A DNA stretch of 51,684 bases. Source: Pseudomonas lurida (GTDB taxonomy: Bacteria > Pseudomonadota > Gammaproteobacteria > Pseudomonadales > Pseudomonadaceae). Under the pieces are notes generated by a model, which saw nothing but the letters and a program-made list of their open reading frames with translations, was not told where the DNA came from and did no database searches. Below are positions 24,946 to 33,368 of this stretch, piece by piece. Every line of letters begins with the position of its first letter. Position 1 is the first letter of the stretch. The DNA is taken from NCBI RefSeq assembly GCF_013522705.1, contig NZ_JAAMRE010000040.1, positions 1 to 51,684 of the forward strand. The letters run 5' to 3'. The translations under genes were made by a program, and so were the position numbers.

Positions 24946-25323
24946 ATGAAAATGCTCGTCATCGCCTCACTGGGAATGCTGTCGCTGTCCCAGGTATCAC
25001 TCGCCTCCGCAGACACTGCCAACGGCAAATCCCTCTTTTTACAGCGATGCTCTATGTGTCACGGGCCAGACCTCAAAGCGACGGGCCCTTTAGCGAGAAA
25101 AAGCACCCCGCCCACGCCTGACCTGACCACACCGGCTTTCAAGCAACGTTTAAATGAATACCCAGGTGTTATCGTGGCGTCAGTCATCCTTCGCCCAAAT
25201 GGCAACTTGATTCCGAGGACCTTGCAGGAAAATGGTGTAAAGCTGCCGGCGCACGCATGGAGCGTTCAGGATCTGCGGGACTTGAATGACTATATGCGAG
25301 GGGTGATTGTAAAAAGTCGGTGA
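24946..25323 (+). CDS. Small periplasmic c-type cytochrome
   Basis: Monoheme cytochrome c of 125 residues. A signal peptide (about 1-22, ending ASA) directs it to the periplasm. The heme-binding motif CSMCH is at about 35-39. The likely axial Met ligand is not obvious in the C-terminal half, where NGNLIPRTLQENG and MRGVIVKS are seen. The mature protein is small (about 100 residues). No oxidase or dehydrogenase gene is adjacent, so its electron partners are unknown. It lies between a divergent diguanylate cyclase and a tRNA-Ser gene. Confidence 0.8.
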   Translation: MKMLVIASLGMLSLSQVSLASADTANGKSLFLQRCSMCHGPDLKATGPLARKSTPPTPDLTTPAFKQRLNEYPGVIVASVILRPNGNLIPRTLQENGVKLPAHAWSVQDLRDLNDYMRGVIVKSR

Positions 25324-25385
25324 CGAGACAGGGGCTGGGCACTACCTACCGTGCCGGGCCTTGTATTTGCGAACCCCAGAAACCA

Positions 25386-25421
25386 CAAACCCCCGGCTCT
25401 TTATAAGAAACCAGGGGTTTG
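25386..25421 (-). terminator. Terminator-like hairpin after tRNA-Ser
   Basis: CAAACCCC and GGGGGTTTG form the stem on the minus strand, beginning 13 bases after the CCA end of the tRNA. A modest T-rich stretch (TTTGTGGTTT) follows. Confidence 0.55.
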
Positions 25422-25434
25422 CGTTTGTAGAATG

Positions 25435-25524
25435 TGGCGGTGAAGGAGAGATTCGAACTCTCGATACAATTTCTTGTATACACACTTTCCAGGCGTGCTC
25501 CTTAAGCCACTCGGACACTTCACC
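25435..25524 (-). tRNA. tRNA-Ser (anticodon GGA)
   Basis: A 90-base class II tRNA with encoded CCA. The acceptor stem pairs GGTGAAG with CTTCACC, followed by G and CCA. The anticodon loop reads CTGGAAAGT, giving anticodon GGA. A long variable arm (TGTGTATACAAGAAATTGTATCGA region) and a standard T-loop (GTTCGAATC) identify tRNA-Ser. It reads serine UCC/UCU codons. There is no sign of an integrated element at its 3' end. Confidence 0.96.
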
Positions 25525-25562
25525 GTATCTCGTCAAACCAGTTCAGTCTGTCGAGGCGCGCT

Positions 25563-25591
25563 AATGTAGTCGAAAGCCTTTCTGATGGCAA
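25563..25591 (-). promoter_or_regulatory. Promoter of tRNA-Ser
   Basis: On the minus strand TTGCCA (25586-25591) and TACATT (25563-25568) are separated by 17 bases. A GC-rich stretch (AGCGCGCC) follows the -10 box, typical of stringently controlled stable RNA promoters. The mature tRNA begins about 30 bases after the predicted start. The rest of the gap to 25844 holds no gene I can support. Confidence 0.65.
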
Positions 25592-25844
25592 AGGTTTTTT
25601 TCAGAATATTCATGCGGTTAGCCGGCTATGCCGGAGCCTGCCCGGCGCGGGGTGGCGATTGTGCCATTCTCGGGCACTGCTGATGCCGGTCTTAAGGCTT
25701 TGCCGCGCCACGCCGCAGGCCGTCTACGCTTGGGCACGCGTGAAAAGCCTGACTGGGCAGTCAGTCATGGCGCTTTACCCGGGCGGGCGCGGTGGGTAAC
25801 GTCTGCTGCATTCTTCTATAACAAGCCCTACAAGGAACCGCGTC

Positions 25845-26537
25845 ATGAGTGAGCTGATTGCCTACCACCTCGAAGACGGTATCGCGACCCTGACCTTGAG
25901 CAACGGCAAGGTCAACGCCATTTCCCCTGCGGTGGTCAGTGCGTTTAACGAAGCGCTGGACCAGGCCGAGAAGGATCGGGCGGTGGTGGTGATCACCGGC
26001 ACGCCGGGAATTCTGTCCGGGGGTTACGATTTGAAGGTGATGACCGCCGGCCCTAAAGAAGCAATCGGCCTGGTGACGTCGGGCTCCACATTGGCGCGGC
26101 GCCTGTTGTCGCACCCGTTCCCGGTGATTGTGGCGTGCCCTGGGCATGCGGTGGCCAAGGGCGCGTTTCTGTTGTTGTCGGCGGATTATCGGATCGGTGT
26201 CGAAGGTCCGTTCAGCATCGGCCTCAACGAAGTGATGATCGGCATGACCATGCACCACGCCGGCATCGAGCTGGCGCGGGACCGTCTGCGCAAATCGGCG
26301 TTTCATCGCTCGGTGATCAACGCCGAGATGTTCGACCCGCAGGGCGCATTGCAGGCCGGCTTCCTCGACAAGGTGGTCGCCCCCGAAGAACTGCACGCAG
26401 CAGCCCTGGAAGCTGCACGGCAATTGAAGAAGATCAACATGAACGCCCACAAACACACCAAATTGAAAGTGCGCAAAGCGCTGCTGGAAGCGCTGGACGA
26501 GGCGATCATCCAGGATCAGGGCCATATTCTGAGCTAA
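25845..26537 (+). CDS. Crotonase/enoyl-CoA hydratase-family protein
   Basis: Crotonase-superfamily protein of 230 residues. The oxyanion-hole region is LSGGYDLKVM (about 58-67), and the second signature is AVAKGAFLLLSADYRIG (about 100-116). In enoyl-CoA hydratases the equivalent segment carries a catalytic Glu (GGGCEL); here that position is Phe. The second catalytic Glu appears conserved (IGLNEVMIGM). A one-Glu pattern is seen in isomerases and other crotonases, so simple hydratase activity is doubtful. An AAGGA box precedes the ATG and a strong terminator follows the stop. It is monocistronic. Confidence 0.85.
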   Translation: MSELIAYHLEDGIATLTLSNGKVNAISPAVVSAFNEALDQAEKDRAVVVITGTPGILSGGYDLKVMTAGPKEAIGLVTSGSTLARRLLSHPFPVIVACPGHAVAKGAFLLLSADYRIGVEGPFSIGLNEVMIGMTMHHAGIELARDRLRKSAFHRSVINAEMFDPQGALQAGFLDKVVAPEELHAAALEAARQLKKINMNAHKHTKLKVRKALLEALDEAIIQDQGHILS

Positions 26538-26557
26538 GTCCTTCGTTGCGTGCGTCT

Positions 26558-26586
26558 AAGCCCGACCTTGCGTCGGGCTTTGTCTT
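26558..26586 (+). terminator. Rho-independent terminator after the crotonase gene
   Basis: AAGCCCGAC and GTCGGGCTT form a 9-base stem with a CTTGC loop, followed by TGTCTT. It begins 21 bases after the stop codon. Confidence 0.8.
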
Positions 26587-26689
26587 ACAGCCATATCTGA
26601 AAAAACTCCCGCCGCTCTAGGCTGGAGTCTCTGACAGATACAGAAACATGCCCTCAAACATCGCCCATCTCCTCACTCTATAGCGCCAA

Positions 26690-26718
26690 TTGCCGAATAC
26701 AGTGCACATCCGTACACT
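26690..26718 (+). promoter_or_regulatory. Predicted promoter of the acyltransferase gene
   Basis: TTGCCG (26690-26695) and TACACT (26713-26718) are separated by 17 bases and lie 26 bases upstream of the ATG at 26744. An imperfect repeat, CAGTG and CACTG, spans the spacer and the -10 box. Confidence 0.55.
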
Positions 26719-26743
26719 GCGCCCCCTTTTGTTTCGATAGGCC

Positions 26744-27472
26744 ATGTGGATGCTTTTTCTGTTACGGATGGTGCTGATGAGCCTGCACTTTATAGTCGCC
26801 GGGGTGCTGGGCGTGCTGATCGGCGTCTGCCGTCCGTTCAACCCGGACAACAGCCGCCTGTGCGCCCGTCTCTATGCGGTGCCTGCCATGTGGTTGCTGG
26901 GGCTGAAGGTGAAGGCCGATGTCGACTCGCTGCGCCATAAACCGGGCACCTGCGTGATTATCGCCAACCATCAGTCCAACTATGACTTGTTCGTGTTCGG
27001 CACCGTGGTGCCCCACCGTACCGTGTGCATCGCCAAGAAGAGCCTGAAATGGGTGCCCTTGTTCGGCCAGTTGTTCTGGCTGGCGGGCAATGTGTTGATC
27101 GACCGGGGCAATGCGCACAAGGCGCGCCGGGCGATGCTTACCACCACACGCACACTGCAACACGAAGACACGTCAATCTGGGTATTCCCGGAAGGTACGC
27201 GCAACCTGGGCAAGGGCCTGCTGCCCTTCAAGAAAGGCGCGTTTCATATGGCGATTGCCGCCGGCGTGCCCATCGTGCAGGTATGTGTCAGCAATTACGT
27301 CACCCATATGCAACTCAATCGCTGGAACAGCGGTGATGTGCTCATACGCTCGTTGCCACCTATTCCTACCGTTGGCATGACCTCGGAGGATATCCCAGCC
27401 TTGATGCAAGCCTGTCAGGCGCAGATGGATGCGTGCATTAAGGCAATGGATGGGCAACTGAACAGCGTGTAA
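26744..27472 (+). CDS. plsC: 1-acyl-sn-glycerol-3-phosphate acyltransferase
   Basis: PlsC-family acyltransferase of 242 residues, membrane-associated. An N-terminal hydrophobic segment (about 2-28) precedes the acyltransferase domain. The catalytic HX4D motif is NHQSNYD (about 71-77), and the substrate-binding motif is FPEGTRN (about 146-152). It adds the second acyl chain to lysophosphatidic acid to form phosphatidic acid. Pseudomonas genomes usually encode several PlsC paralogues, so this may not be the essential copy. The ribosome-binding site is weak (TAGG). It is followed by corA on the same strand. Confidence 0.88.
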   Translation: MWMLFLLRMVLMSLHFIVAGVLGVLIGVCRPFNPDNSRLCARLYAVPAMWLLGLKVKADVDSLRHKPGTCVIIANHQSNYDLFVFGTVVPHRTVCIAKKSLKWVPLFGQLFWLAGNVLIDRGNAHKARRAMLTTTRTLQHEDTSIWVFPEGTRNLGKGLLPFKKGAFHMAIAAGVPIVQVCVSNYVTHMQLNRWNSGDVLIRSLPPIPTVGMTSEDIPALMQACQAQMDACIKAMDGQLNSV

Positions 27473-27576
27473 TCCCGTCTCCTTTGCAGGCCTGGGGTTG
27501 CTCGCTGCTCCAACGGAACGCCATTCAGGCTAAGCTGCCCAACATCTGTCCCCTCCTATAAGAAGTGATCAGCACC

Positions 27577-28548
27577 ATGGGTAGAGTTGTTGCGGCCGCC
27601 GTGTACAGCGCCGGAAAGAAAGTCACCGATATCACCCTTGATGAAGGCGCGGCATGGGCCGCCAAACCCGGCCATTTTGTATGGATCGGCCTGGAAGAGC
27701 CCAACGCCCAGGAATTGGCCAACCTGCAACGCCAGTTCAACCTGCATGAACTGGCCATCGAAGATGCCTTGGAAAAACACAGCCGTCCCAAGCTGGAAAC
27801 CTTTGGCGACGCGCTGTTTATCGTCACTTACTCGCCGGTGCGCGAGAACGGCAAACTGATATTTATTGAAACCCATATTTTCGCCGGCAACGGTTACGTG
27901 ATCACCGCGCGCAACGGTCATTCGGCGTCCTACGGTTTTGTGCGCCAGCGCTGTGAGGCGCGGCCGCTGTTGCTGGAGCATGGGGAAGATTTCGTACTGT
28001 ATGCGCTGCTGGATTTCGTCACGGAAAACTACCAGCCGGTCAGCGAGGCGATTCACGCCGAGATCGATGAGCTGGAGCGCAATGTGCTGTGCAGTTCGTT
28101 GAGCGAACGCGATATCCAGAACCTGCACAGCCTGCGGCGCGATGTGCTGCGGCTCAAACGTCATGTGGCGCCGATGGTGGAGATCAGCCAGGAACTGCAA
28201 AAGCTGAGCTTCCCGTTTATCGACAAAAACATGCGCCCGTACTTCCGTGACGTGCAGATTCATGTCACACGTCAGATGGAAGACCTGACGACCCTGCGCG
28301 ACATCGCCAGCCAGACCATCGAGATCGGGGTGTTGCTGGAGGCGTCGCGCCAGAGCGTGGTGCAGCGCAAATTCGCCGCCTGGGCGGCGATCCTGGCGTT
28401 CCCCACTGCGGTGGCAGGGATTTACGGGATGAATTTCCAGAACATGCCCGAGCTGCAATGGCACTACGGCTACTTTGCGGTGCTCGGGCTGATTGCGGTG
28501 GGATGCACCAGCCTATGGGCCAGTTTCAAGCGCTCGGGATGGCTTTAA
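27577..28548 (+). CDS. corA: CorA-family magnesium/cobalt transporter
   Basis: CorA-type Mg2+/Co2+ channel of 323 residues. A large N-terminal cytoplasmic domain (about 1-260) with long helices precedes two C-terminal membrane helices (about 265-285 and 298-317). The signature between them is YGMNFQNMPE, containing the selectivity-filter GMN. The chosen start MGRVVAAAVYSAGKK is the common one in this group; a GTG four codons upstream is possible. Its last 23 bases overlap the end of a convergent gene at 28526, an unusual tail-to-tail overlap. Confidence 0.9.
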   Translation: MGRVVAAAVYSAGKKVTDITLDEGAAWAAKPGHFVWIGLEEPNAQELANLQRQFNLHELAIEDALEKHSRPKLETFGDALFIVTYSPVRENGKLIFIETHIFAGNGYVITARNGHSASYGFVRQRCEARPLLLEHGEDFVLYALLDFVTENYQPVSEAIHAEIDELERNVLCSSLSERDIQNLHSLRRDVLRLKRHVAPMVEISQELQKLSFPFIDKNMRPYFRDVQIHVTRQMEDLTTLRDIASQTIEIGVLLEASRQSVVQRKFAAWAAILAFPTAVAGIYGMNFQNMPELQWHYGYFAVLGLIAVGCTSLWASFKRSGWL

Positions 28549-29269
28549 CTTCGGCCTCGGGCGTGTGCGCCACGAAGCGCATCATCCATTCCGCCACGGT
28601 GACGCCGTGGTGCTCGCGTGCCAGGCTGGCCACACCGTTTGAGTACACCTTTTCACCCAAGGTTGTCTGAAGAATCTCCAGCAACTCGCGCGAATAGTCC
28701 TGGATAAATTCCGGGTGGCCCTGAAAGCACAGCACCTGATCGCCGATGTGGTATGCGGCGAACGGGCAAAACTCGCTGGAGGCAATGACCTTGGCGCCCT
28801 CCGGCAAGGTGGTCACCTGGTCCTGATGGCTGATCAGCAGGGTCAGTTCCGGCACCTCGGGGCTCATCCAGGGGGTCTTGGCATCCAGCGTGTAATCATG
28901 GATGCCCATGCCCCAGCCTTGAGTGGCGCGCTCGGCTTTGCCACCCAGCAGCAGTGCCAGCAACTGGTGACCGAAACAGATGCCCAGCAATTTGTCGCCG
29001 CGCTTGTAACGCTCTAGCAGGTAGGTTTTGAGCGTCTGGATCCACGGGTCGGTACCGAAAGAATCGGCCTTGCTGCCGGTAACCAGGTAGGCGTCAAACC
29101 GCTCATCGTCCGACGGGTATTTTCCGTTCACCACGTTGTACACGACAAACTCGGCAGGGATCGGCTGCTTGGCGAACAGGCGCTTGAACATCTGCCCGTA
29201 ACCTTGGTACTGATCGATCAAGCCTGGACGCAGGATATCGGTTTCCAGGATGCAGACGCGTAGCGACAT
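28526..29269 (-). CDS. Class I glutamine amidotransferase (GMP-synthase-like)
   Basis: Stand-alone GATase1 domain of 247 residues. The nucleophile elbow is LGICFGHQLLA (Cys at about 97), and the catalytic His/Glu are in CFQGHPEF. The family includes subunits resembling the glutaminase of GMP synthase and gamma-glutamyl hydrolases that act on gamma-glutamyl amines. No synthetase partner lies next to it. The start MSLRVCILETD has AGGTA upstream; a longer in-frame start has no support. The 3' end overlaps corA by 23 bases in opposite orientation. Its specific substrate is unknown. Confidence 0.88.
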   Translation of the reverse strand: MSLRVCILETDILRPGLIDQYQGYGQMFKRLFAKQPIPAEFVVYNVVNGKYPSDDERFDAYLVTGSKADSFGTDPWIQTLKTYLLERYKRGDKLLGICFGHQLLALLLGGKAERATQGWGMGIHDYTLDAKTPWMSPEVPELTLLISHQDQVTTLPEGAKVIASSEFCPFAAYHIGDQVLCFQGHPEFIQDYSRELLEILQTTLGEKVYSNGVASLAREHHGVTVAEWMMRFVAHTPEAEVKAIPSA

Positions 29270-29353
29270 AAAAAATACCTGACACGGCGATGGGAATATT
29301 GAACACCTCAAGCCTGCCTGCAAACCTACCTGCAAAGCAAGCCCCCGCCGCAC

Positions 29354-31501
29354 CTATACAAAGCGCTGCCCGCGCGCGGCCTTCTCCAGCAACAACGCCG
29401 GCGGTGTGAACCGCTCGCCATACTGTTCGGCCAGATAGCGGGCGCGGGCGATAAAGTCGTTCAGGCCGTACTGATTGATAAATTGCAGCGCGCCGCCGCT
29501 CCACGCGGCAAAGCCGATGCCCAGGATCGAGCCCACATTGGCGTCCGCCGTGGACATCAACACGCCCTCCTCCACGCAGCGCACGGTTTCGATGGCCTGG
29601 ATAAACAGCAACCGGTCGCGCACGTCCTGGGATGCAATCCGTTGTTCGGGCCGCTCGAAACGTTGTTTAAGCTCAGGCCAGAGGTATTTCTGCGCGCCAC
29701 TGGGGTATTCATAAAAACCGCCGCCGGCGGCCTTGCCTGGCCGTTTGAATTGATTGACGAACAGGTCGATCAGCGCTGTGGCTGGATGGGCCCGCATCGC
29801 CTTACTTTCGGCCTGCAGGTCCTTGGCGGTTTGCTGTCGGATATGGTTCATCAGGCTGAGGGAGACTTCATCGGACACCGCCAGCGGCCCTACCGGCATG
29901 CCCGCCTTGCGCGCTTGCATCTCGATCAACGGCGCGGCCACGCCCTCGCCCAGCAGGGCGATACCTTCGCTGGTGAACGTGCCGAACACCCTTGAGGTGA
30001 AGAAGCCGCGACTGTCGTTGACCACGATAGGAGTTTTTTTGATCCGGCGTACGAAATCAAAGCTGCGGGCCAGGGTTTCATCCGAGGTGCGCGCGCCCTT
30101 GATGATTTCCACCAGCGCCATCTTGTGCACCGGGCTGAAGAAATGCAGACCAATAAACCTGGCCGGGTCCGGCACCGCCGTGGCCAAGCCACTGATGGGC
30201 AAGGTGGAGGTGTTGGATGCGATCACCGCGTCGGCCCCCACCACACGTCGGGCGGCGGCTGACACGGTCGCCTTGAGTTCGCGGTCTTCAAACACCGCTT
30301 CAATGATCAGGTCACAGCCGGCCAGGTCGCTGTCATCTTGAGTAGGATGGATCCGCGCCAGGATGCTTTCGCGTTGTTCAGCGCTCAATTGCCCACGGCC
30401 GAGCTTCTTGTCGAGCAGGGCCGCCGAATGCGCCTTGCCTTTCTCGGCCGCCGCCAGGTTGATGTCCTTGAGCACCACGTCGATCCCGGCACTGGCGCTG
30501 ACATAAGCGATACCCGCGCCCATCATGCCCGCGCCGAGCACGCCGAGCTTGCGCGTCACACAAGGCGCAATACCCTGCGGGCGTGAACGGCCGGCGTTGA
30601 TGTCATTGAGCTGGAACCAGAAGGTGCCGATCATATTTTTAGCCACTTGCCCGGTGACCAGTTCGGTGAAGTAGCGGGTTTCGATCAGATGGGCGGTCTC
30701 GACGTCCACCTGGGCGCCTTCGACGGCGGCGCAGAGGATTTTCTCCGGCGCAGGGAAGCAGCCGTGGGTTTTGCTGCGCAGGATCGATGGCGCAATCGCC
30801 AGCATTTGCGCGATTTTGGGGTGCGACGGTGTCCCGCCGGGGATCTGGTAGCCCTTGTGGTCCCAGGGCTGTCTGGCCTCGGGATTGGCAAGAATCCAGG
30901 CACGAGCCAGGGCCAGCATCGCCTCGCGGTCCGTGGCCAGCGCATGGACCAAACCGGCCTGCAGTGCTTGCTGCGGCCGCAATTTTTTCCCTTCGAGCAA
31001 ATACGGCAGGGCTTTTTCCAGGCCCAGCAGGCGCACCATGCGCACCACGCCCCCGCCGCCGGGCAGTAAACCCAGGGTGACTTCCGGCAACCCCAGCTGT
31101 ATCGATTGATCGTCCAGGGCGATGCGGTAATGACAGGCCAGGCAAATCTCCCAGCCACCGCCCAGTGCCGCACCATTGATGGCAGCCACCACCGGCCTGC
31201 CCAAGGTCTCCAGGCGACGCAACTGCGCCTTAAGCACCCGCACACCGTCGTAGAACGCCTTGGCGTCGGCCTTCTCGACCTTGATCAACTCGTTGAGGTC
31301 GCCGCCGGCGAAGAACGTCTTCTTGGCCGAGGTCATCACCACGCCGGCGATGTGGTCCTTTTCCGCTTCCAGCCGTGTGACGGTGGCGGCCATGGCCTCG
31401 CGATATACAGCATTCATGGTGTTGGCGCTCTGGCCGGGCAGGTCGAGGGTCAGCACTACGATCCGGTCCTGGCCTATTTCGTAACGAATGGCATCGGTCA
31501 T
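29354..31501 (-). CDS. FadJ-like bifunctional enoyl-CoA hydratase/3-hydroxyacyl-CoA dehydrogenase
   Basis: Multifunctional beta-oxidation protein of 715 residues. The N-terminal crotonase domain (about 1-190) has both catalytic Glu residues, in LGGGWEICLA and GLPEVTLGLLPGGGG. The NAD-binding domain starts near 317 (KLGVLGAGMMGAGIAYVSA), and the C-terminal 3-hydroxyacyl-CoA dehydrogenase domains contain LHFFSPVHKMALVEII. It catalyses two successive steps, making 3-ketoacyl-CoA for the thiolase encoded 16 bases upstream. The size and domain order match the FadB/FadJ alpha subunits. It differs from the main FadB and probably serves a particular chain length or compound class (inference). Confidence 0.93.
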   Translation of the reverse strand: MTDAIRYEIGQDRIVVLTLDLPGQSANTMNAVYREAMAATVTRLEAEKDHIAGVVMTSAKKTFFAGGDLNELIKVEKADAKAFYDGVRVLKAQLRRLETLGRPVVAAINGAALGGGWEICLACHYRIALDDQSIQLGLPEVTLGLLPGGGGVVRMVRLLGLEKALPYLLEGKKLRPQQALQAGLVHALATDREAMLALARAWILANPEARQPWDHKGYQIPGGTPSHPKIAQMLAIAPSILRSKTHGCFPAPEKILCAAVEGAQVDVETAHLIETRYFTELVTGQVAKNMIGTFWFQLNDINAGRSRPQGIAPCVTRKLGVLGAGMMGAGIAYVSASAGIDVVLKDINLAAAEKGKAHSAALLDKKLGRGQLSAEQRESILARIHPTQDDSDLAGCDLIIEAVFEDRELKATVSAAARRVVGADAVIASNTSTLPISGLATAVPDPARFIGLHFFSPVHKMALVEIIKGARTSDETLARSFDFVRRIKKTPIVVNDSRGFFTSRVFGTFTSEGIALLGEGVAAPLIEMQARKAGMPVGPLAVSDEVSLSLMNHIRQQTAKDLQAESKAMRAHPATALIDLFVNQFKRPGKAAGGGFYEYPSGAQKYLWPELKQRFERPEQRIASQDVRDRLLFIQAIETVRCVEEGVLMSTADANVGSILGIGFAAWSGGALQFINQYGLNDFIARARYLAEQYGERFTPPALLLEKAARGQRFV

Positions 31502-31517
31502 GACTAATTCCTAAGGC

Positions 31518-32723
31518 TCAGAGACGTTCGATTACAGTGGCGATACCCATGCCACCGCCCACACACAAAGTGGCCAGGCCGTAGCGCTGTCGGCGTGCCT
31601 CCAGTTCGTCGAGCAAGGTGCCCAGGATTGCGCAGCCGGTGGCGCCCAACGGGTGCCCCATGGCGATCGAGCCGCCATTGACGTTGACCCGCGCCGGGTC
31701 GATGCCCATGTCCTTGATGAACTTGAGCACCACCGAGGCGAAGGCTTCGTTGACCTCAAACAAGTCGATGTCTTCCACACGCAAACCGGCCTTGGCCAAG
31801 GCCTTGCGGGTGGCCGGAGCGGGGCCGGTGAGCATGATGGTGGGATCGGTGCCGGTCACCGCTGCGGCGACAATGCGCGCCCGTGGCTGCAGCCCCAGCT
31901 CCCGGCCCTTGGACTCGGAACCGATCAGCATCAGCGCGGCACCGTCGACGATGCCGGAACTGTTACCCGGCGTGTGCACATGGTGGATGCGCTCCACATG
32001 GCTGTAGATCCGCAACGCGGTGGCGTCGAAGCCCATCTGCCCAATCATCTCGAAACTGGGTTTGAGCTGGCCGAGCCCCTGCAGGGTGGAGTCAGCGCGG
32101 ATAAACTCATCATGATCCAGCAGCACAATGCCGTTCTGGTCCTGCACCGGGATCAGCGACTTGCTGAAAGAACCGTCCGCACGGGCCCTGGCTGCTTTCT
32201 GTTGAGACTGTAAGGCAAAGGTATCGACGTCCTCACGGGTGAACCCTTCCAGCGTGGCGATCAGGTCCGCACCGATACCCTGGGGGGTGAAATGGCTGTG
32301 CAGGTTGGTCTGCGGGTCGAGCACCCAAGCGCCACCGTCGCTGCCCATGGGCACGCGGGACATGGATTCGACACCGCCGACCACCACCAGGTCTTCAAAA
32401 CCTGAACGCACTTTCATCGCGCCCAGATTGACCGCCTCCAGGCCCGAGGCACAGAAGCGATTGACCTGTACGCCGGCGACGCTGATGGCCCAGTCGGCGA
32501 CTAGTGCGGCAGTCTTGGCGATGTCGGCCCCCTGGTCGCCCACCGGGGTCACGCAGCCGAGCACGATGTCATCCACTTGCCGAGTGTCGAGGTCGTTGCG
32601 TTGCGCCAGCGCCGTGAGCAACCCGGCGGCCAGGTTGACCGGTTTGACACTGTGCAAGGCGCCATCAGCCTTGCCTTTGCCACGGGGCGTGCGTATCGCA
32701 TCAAAGATCAAAGCTTGGGTCAT
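31518..32723 (-). CDS. Acetyl-CoA C-acyltransferase (thiolase)
   Basis: Thiolase of 401 residues that cleaves 3-ketoacyl-CoA with CoA to release acetyl-CoA. The acyl-accepting Cys is in VNRFCASGLEAVNLG (about 92), the His is in MGHPLGATG (about 355), and the second Cys in LCVGGGMGIA (about 387). It is the first gene of a two-gene operon with the FadJ-like protein, and together they form the last steps of a beta-oxidation spiral. A 17-base imperfect palindrome 43 bases upstream (32766-32782) may be a fatty-acid-responsive operator. Confidence 0.93.
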   Translation of the reverse strand: MTQALIFDAIRTPRGKGKADGALHSVKPVNLAAGLLTALAQRNDLDTRQVDDIVLGCVTPVGDQGADIAKTAALVADWAISVAGVQVNRFCASGLEAVNLGAMKVRSGFEDLVVVGGVESMSRVPMGSDGGAWVLDPQTNLHSHFTPQGIGADLIATLEGFTREDVDTFALQSQQKAARARADGSFSKSLIPVQDQNGIVLLDHDEFIRADSTLQGLGQLKPSFEMIGQMGFDATALRIYSHVERIHHVHTPGNSSGIVDGAALMLIGSESKGRELGLQPRARIVAAAVTGTDPTIMLTGPAPATRKALAKAGLRVEDIDLFEVNEAFASVVLKFIKDMGIDPARVNVNGGSIAMGHPLGATGCAILGTLLDELEARRQRYGLATLCVGGGMGIATVIERL

Positions 32724-32765
32724 GACATCCTCGAAACGTGCATATGAGCCCTTACCTTAAGCCCG

Positions 32766-32782
32766 ATTGACACGGTTTCAAT
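32766..32782. promoter_or_regulatory. Candidate operator upstream of the thiolase operon
   Basis: ATTGACACGGTTTCAAT is palindromic at seven of eight base pairs, with ATTGA/TCAAT arms. On the minus strand it reads GAAAC-C-GTGTC, partly like the PsrA fatty-acid regulator motif. The remainder of the 386-base gap up to 33110 shows no gene. Confidence 0.4.
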
Positions 32783-33110
32783 GACGGATGCGCTCACAGC
32801 CTTTGACCCTCACGCTCGGACGAACGGTAGGTTCCTAAGCTAATTGCCGGATTAATCGTTTTAGCTGTCTAGCCAAGGCATTGGCGCCAAGATGGCGTTG
32901 TGCCTCATGCCTTTTTAAGCAGAAATGCTGATTAGCTGATACGAAATGGATCTAAGTGAGGAAGAACGAGGGCTCTAAGGTTCAATCAGTAAGAAGTTGC
33001 TGCCGGGTTTTGCCGGGGCAGTTGTAAGAAAAGCGACACGTCACTGCGCCATACTGAAATATCACGGCACGTATTTGACGCTCAGGAATAACAACAAAAG
33101 GCAGTCAGCC

Positions 33111-33206
33111 ATGTTCAAGCATTCGAAAGTTCGTCAGGCGGGACTCATTCTGTTCGCCACCACACTGATATTGATCCTGCCCAACCTGACCAAGGTCATT
33201 GGGTGA
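33111..33206 (+). CDS. Small single-pass membrane protein (31 residues)
   Basis: A 31-residue ORF beginning MFKHSKVRQAGLILFATTL. It has a short basic start and one strong hydrophobic helix (about 11-28). An AAAAGG box lies about nine bases before the ATG, and a long terminator follows at 33261, so it forms a complete small transcription unit. I recall near-identical short ORFs in other Pseudomonas genomes but could not check. The function is unknown; small single-pass proteins often regulate membrane enzymes or stress responses. It is too short for many annotation pipelines. Confidence 0.6.
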   Translation: MFKHSKVRQAGLILFATTLILILPNLTKVIG

Positions 33207-33260
33207 TCGTTCAGCCCCCGTATTCTGTGCACTCACTGCATCAGAATTGCAGTTTTTGGC

Positions 33261-33313
33261 AGCACCTGCCGGGTCTTCGCGTAAAGCGATGCCGTGGCAG
33301 GGGCTGTCTTTTT
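33261..33313 (+). terminator. Long-stem terminator after the small membrane ORF
   Basis: AGCACCTGCC pairs with GGCAGGGGCT with one mismatch. An inner CGC/GCG stem lies in the loop, and CTTTTT follows. It begins 55 bases after the small-ORF stop and ends before the cytochrome gene. Confidence 0.7.
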
Positions 33314-33368
33314 ACGCGCGTTTTTCCGGTATCGTGAGCGCTGTCGCCCTTCTTACCGAGCGCTCCTC

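Noticed and set aside
25435..25524. tRNA-Ser as the attachment site of an integrated element
   Set aside because: No integrase gene, no repeated 3' tRNA fragment and only ordinary chromosomal genes on both sides.
25628..25852. Possible 74-codon plus-strand gene between tRNA-Ser and the crotonase gene
   Set aside because: Low-information Arg/Ala/Gly-rich translation with no clear ribosome-binding site. It overlaps the crotonase start and I recognise no homologue.
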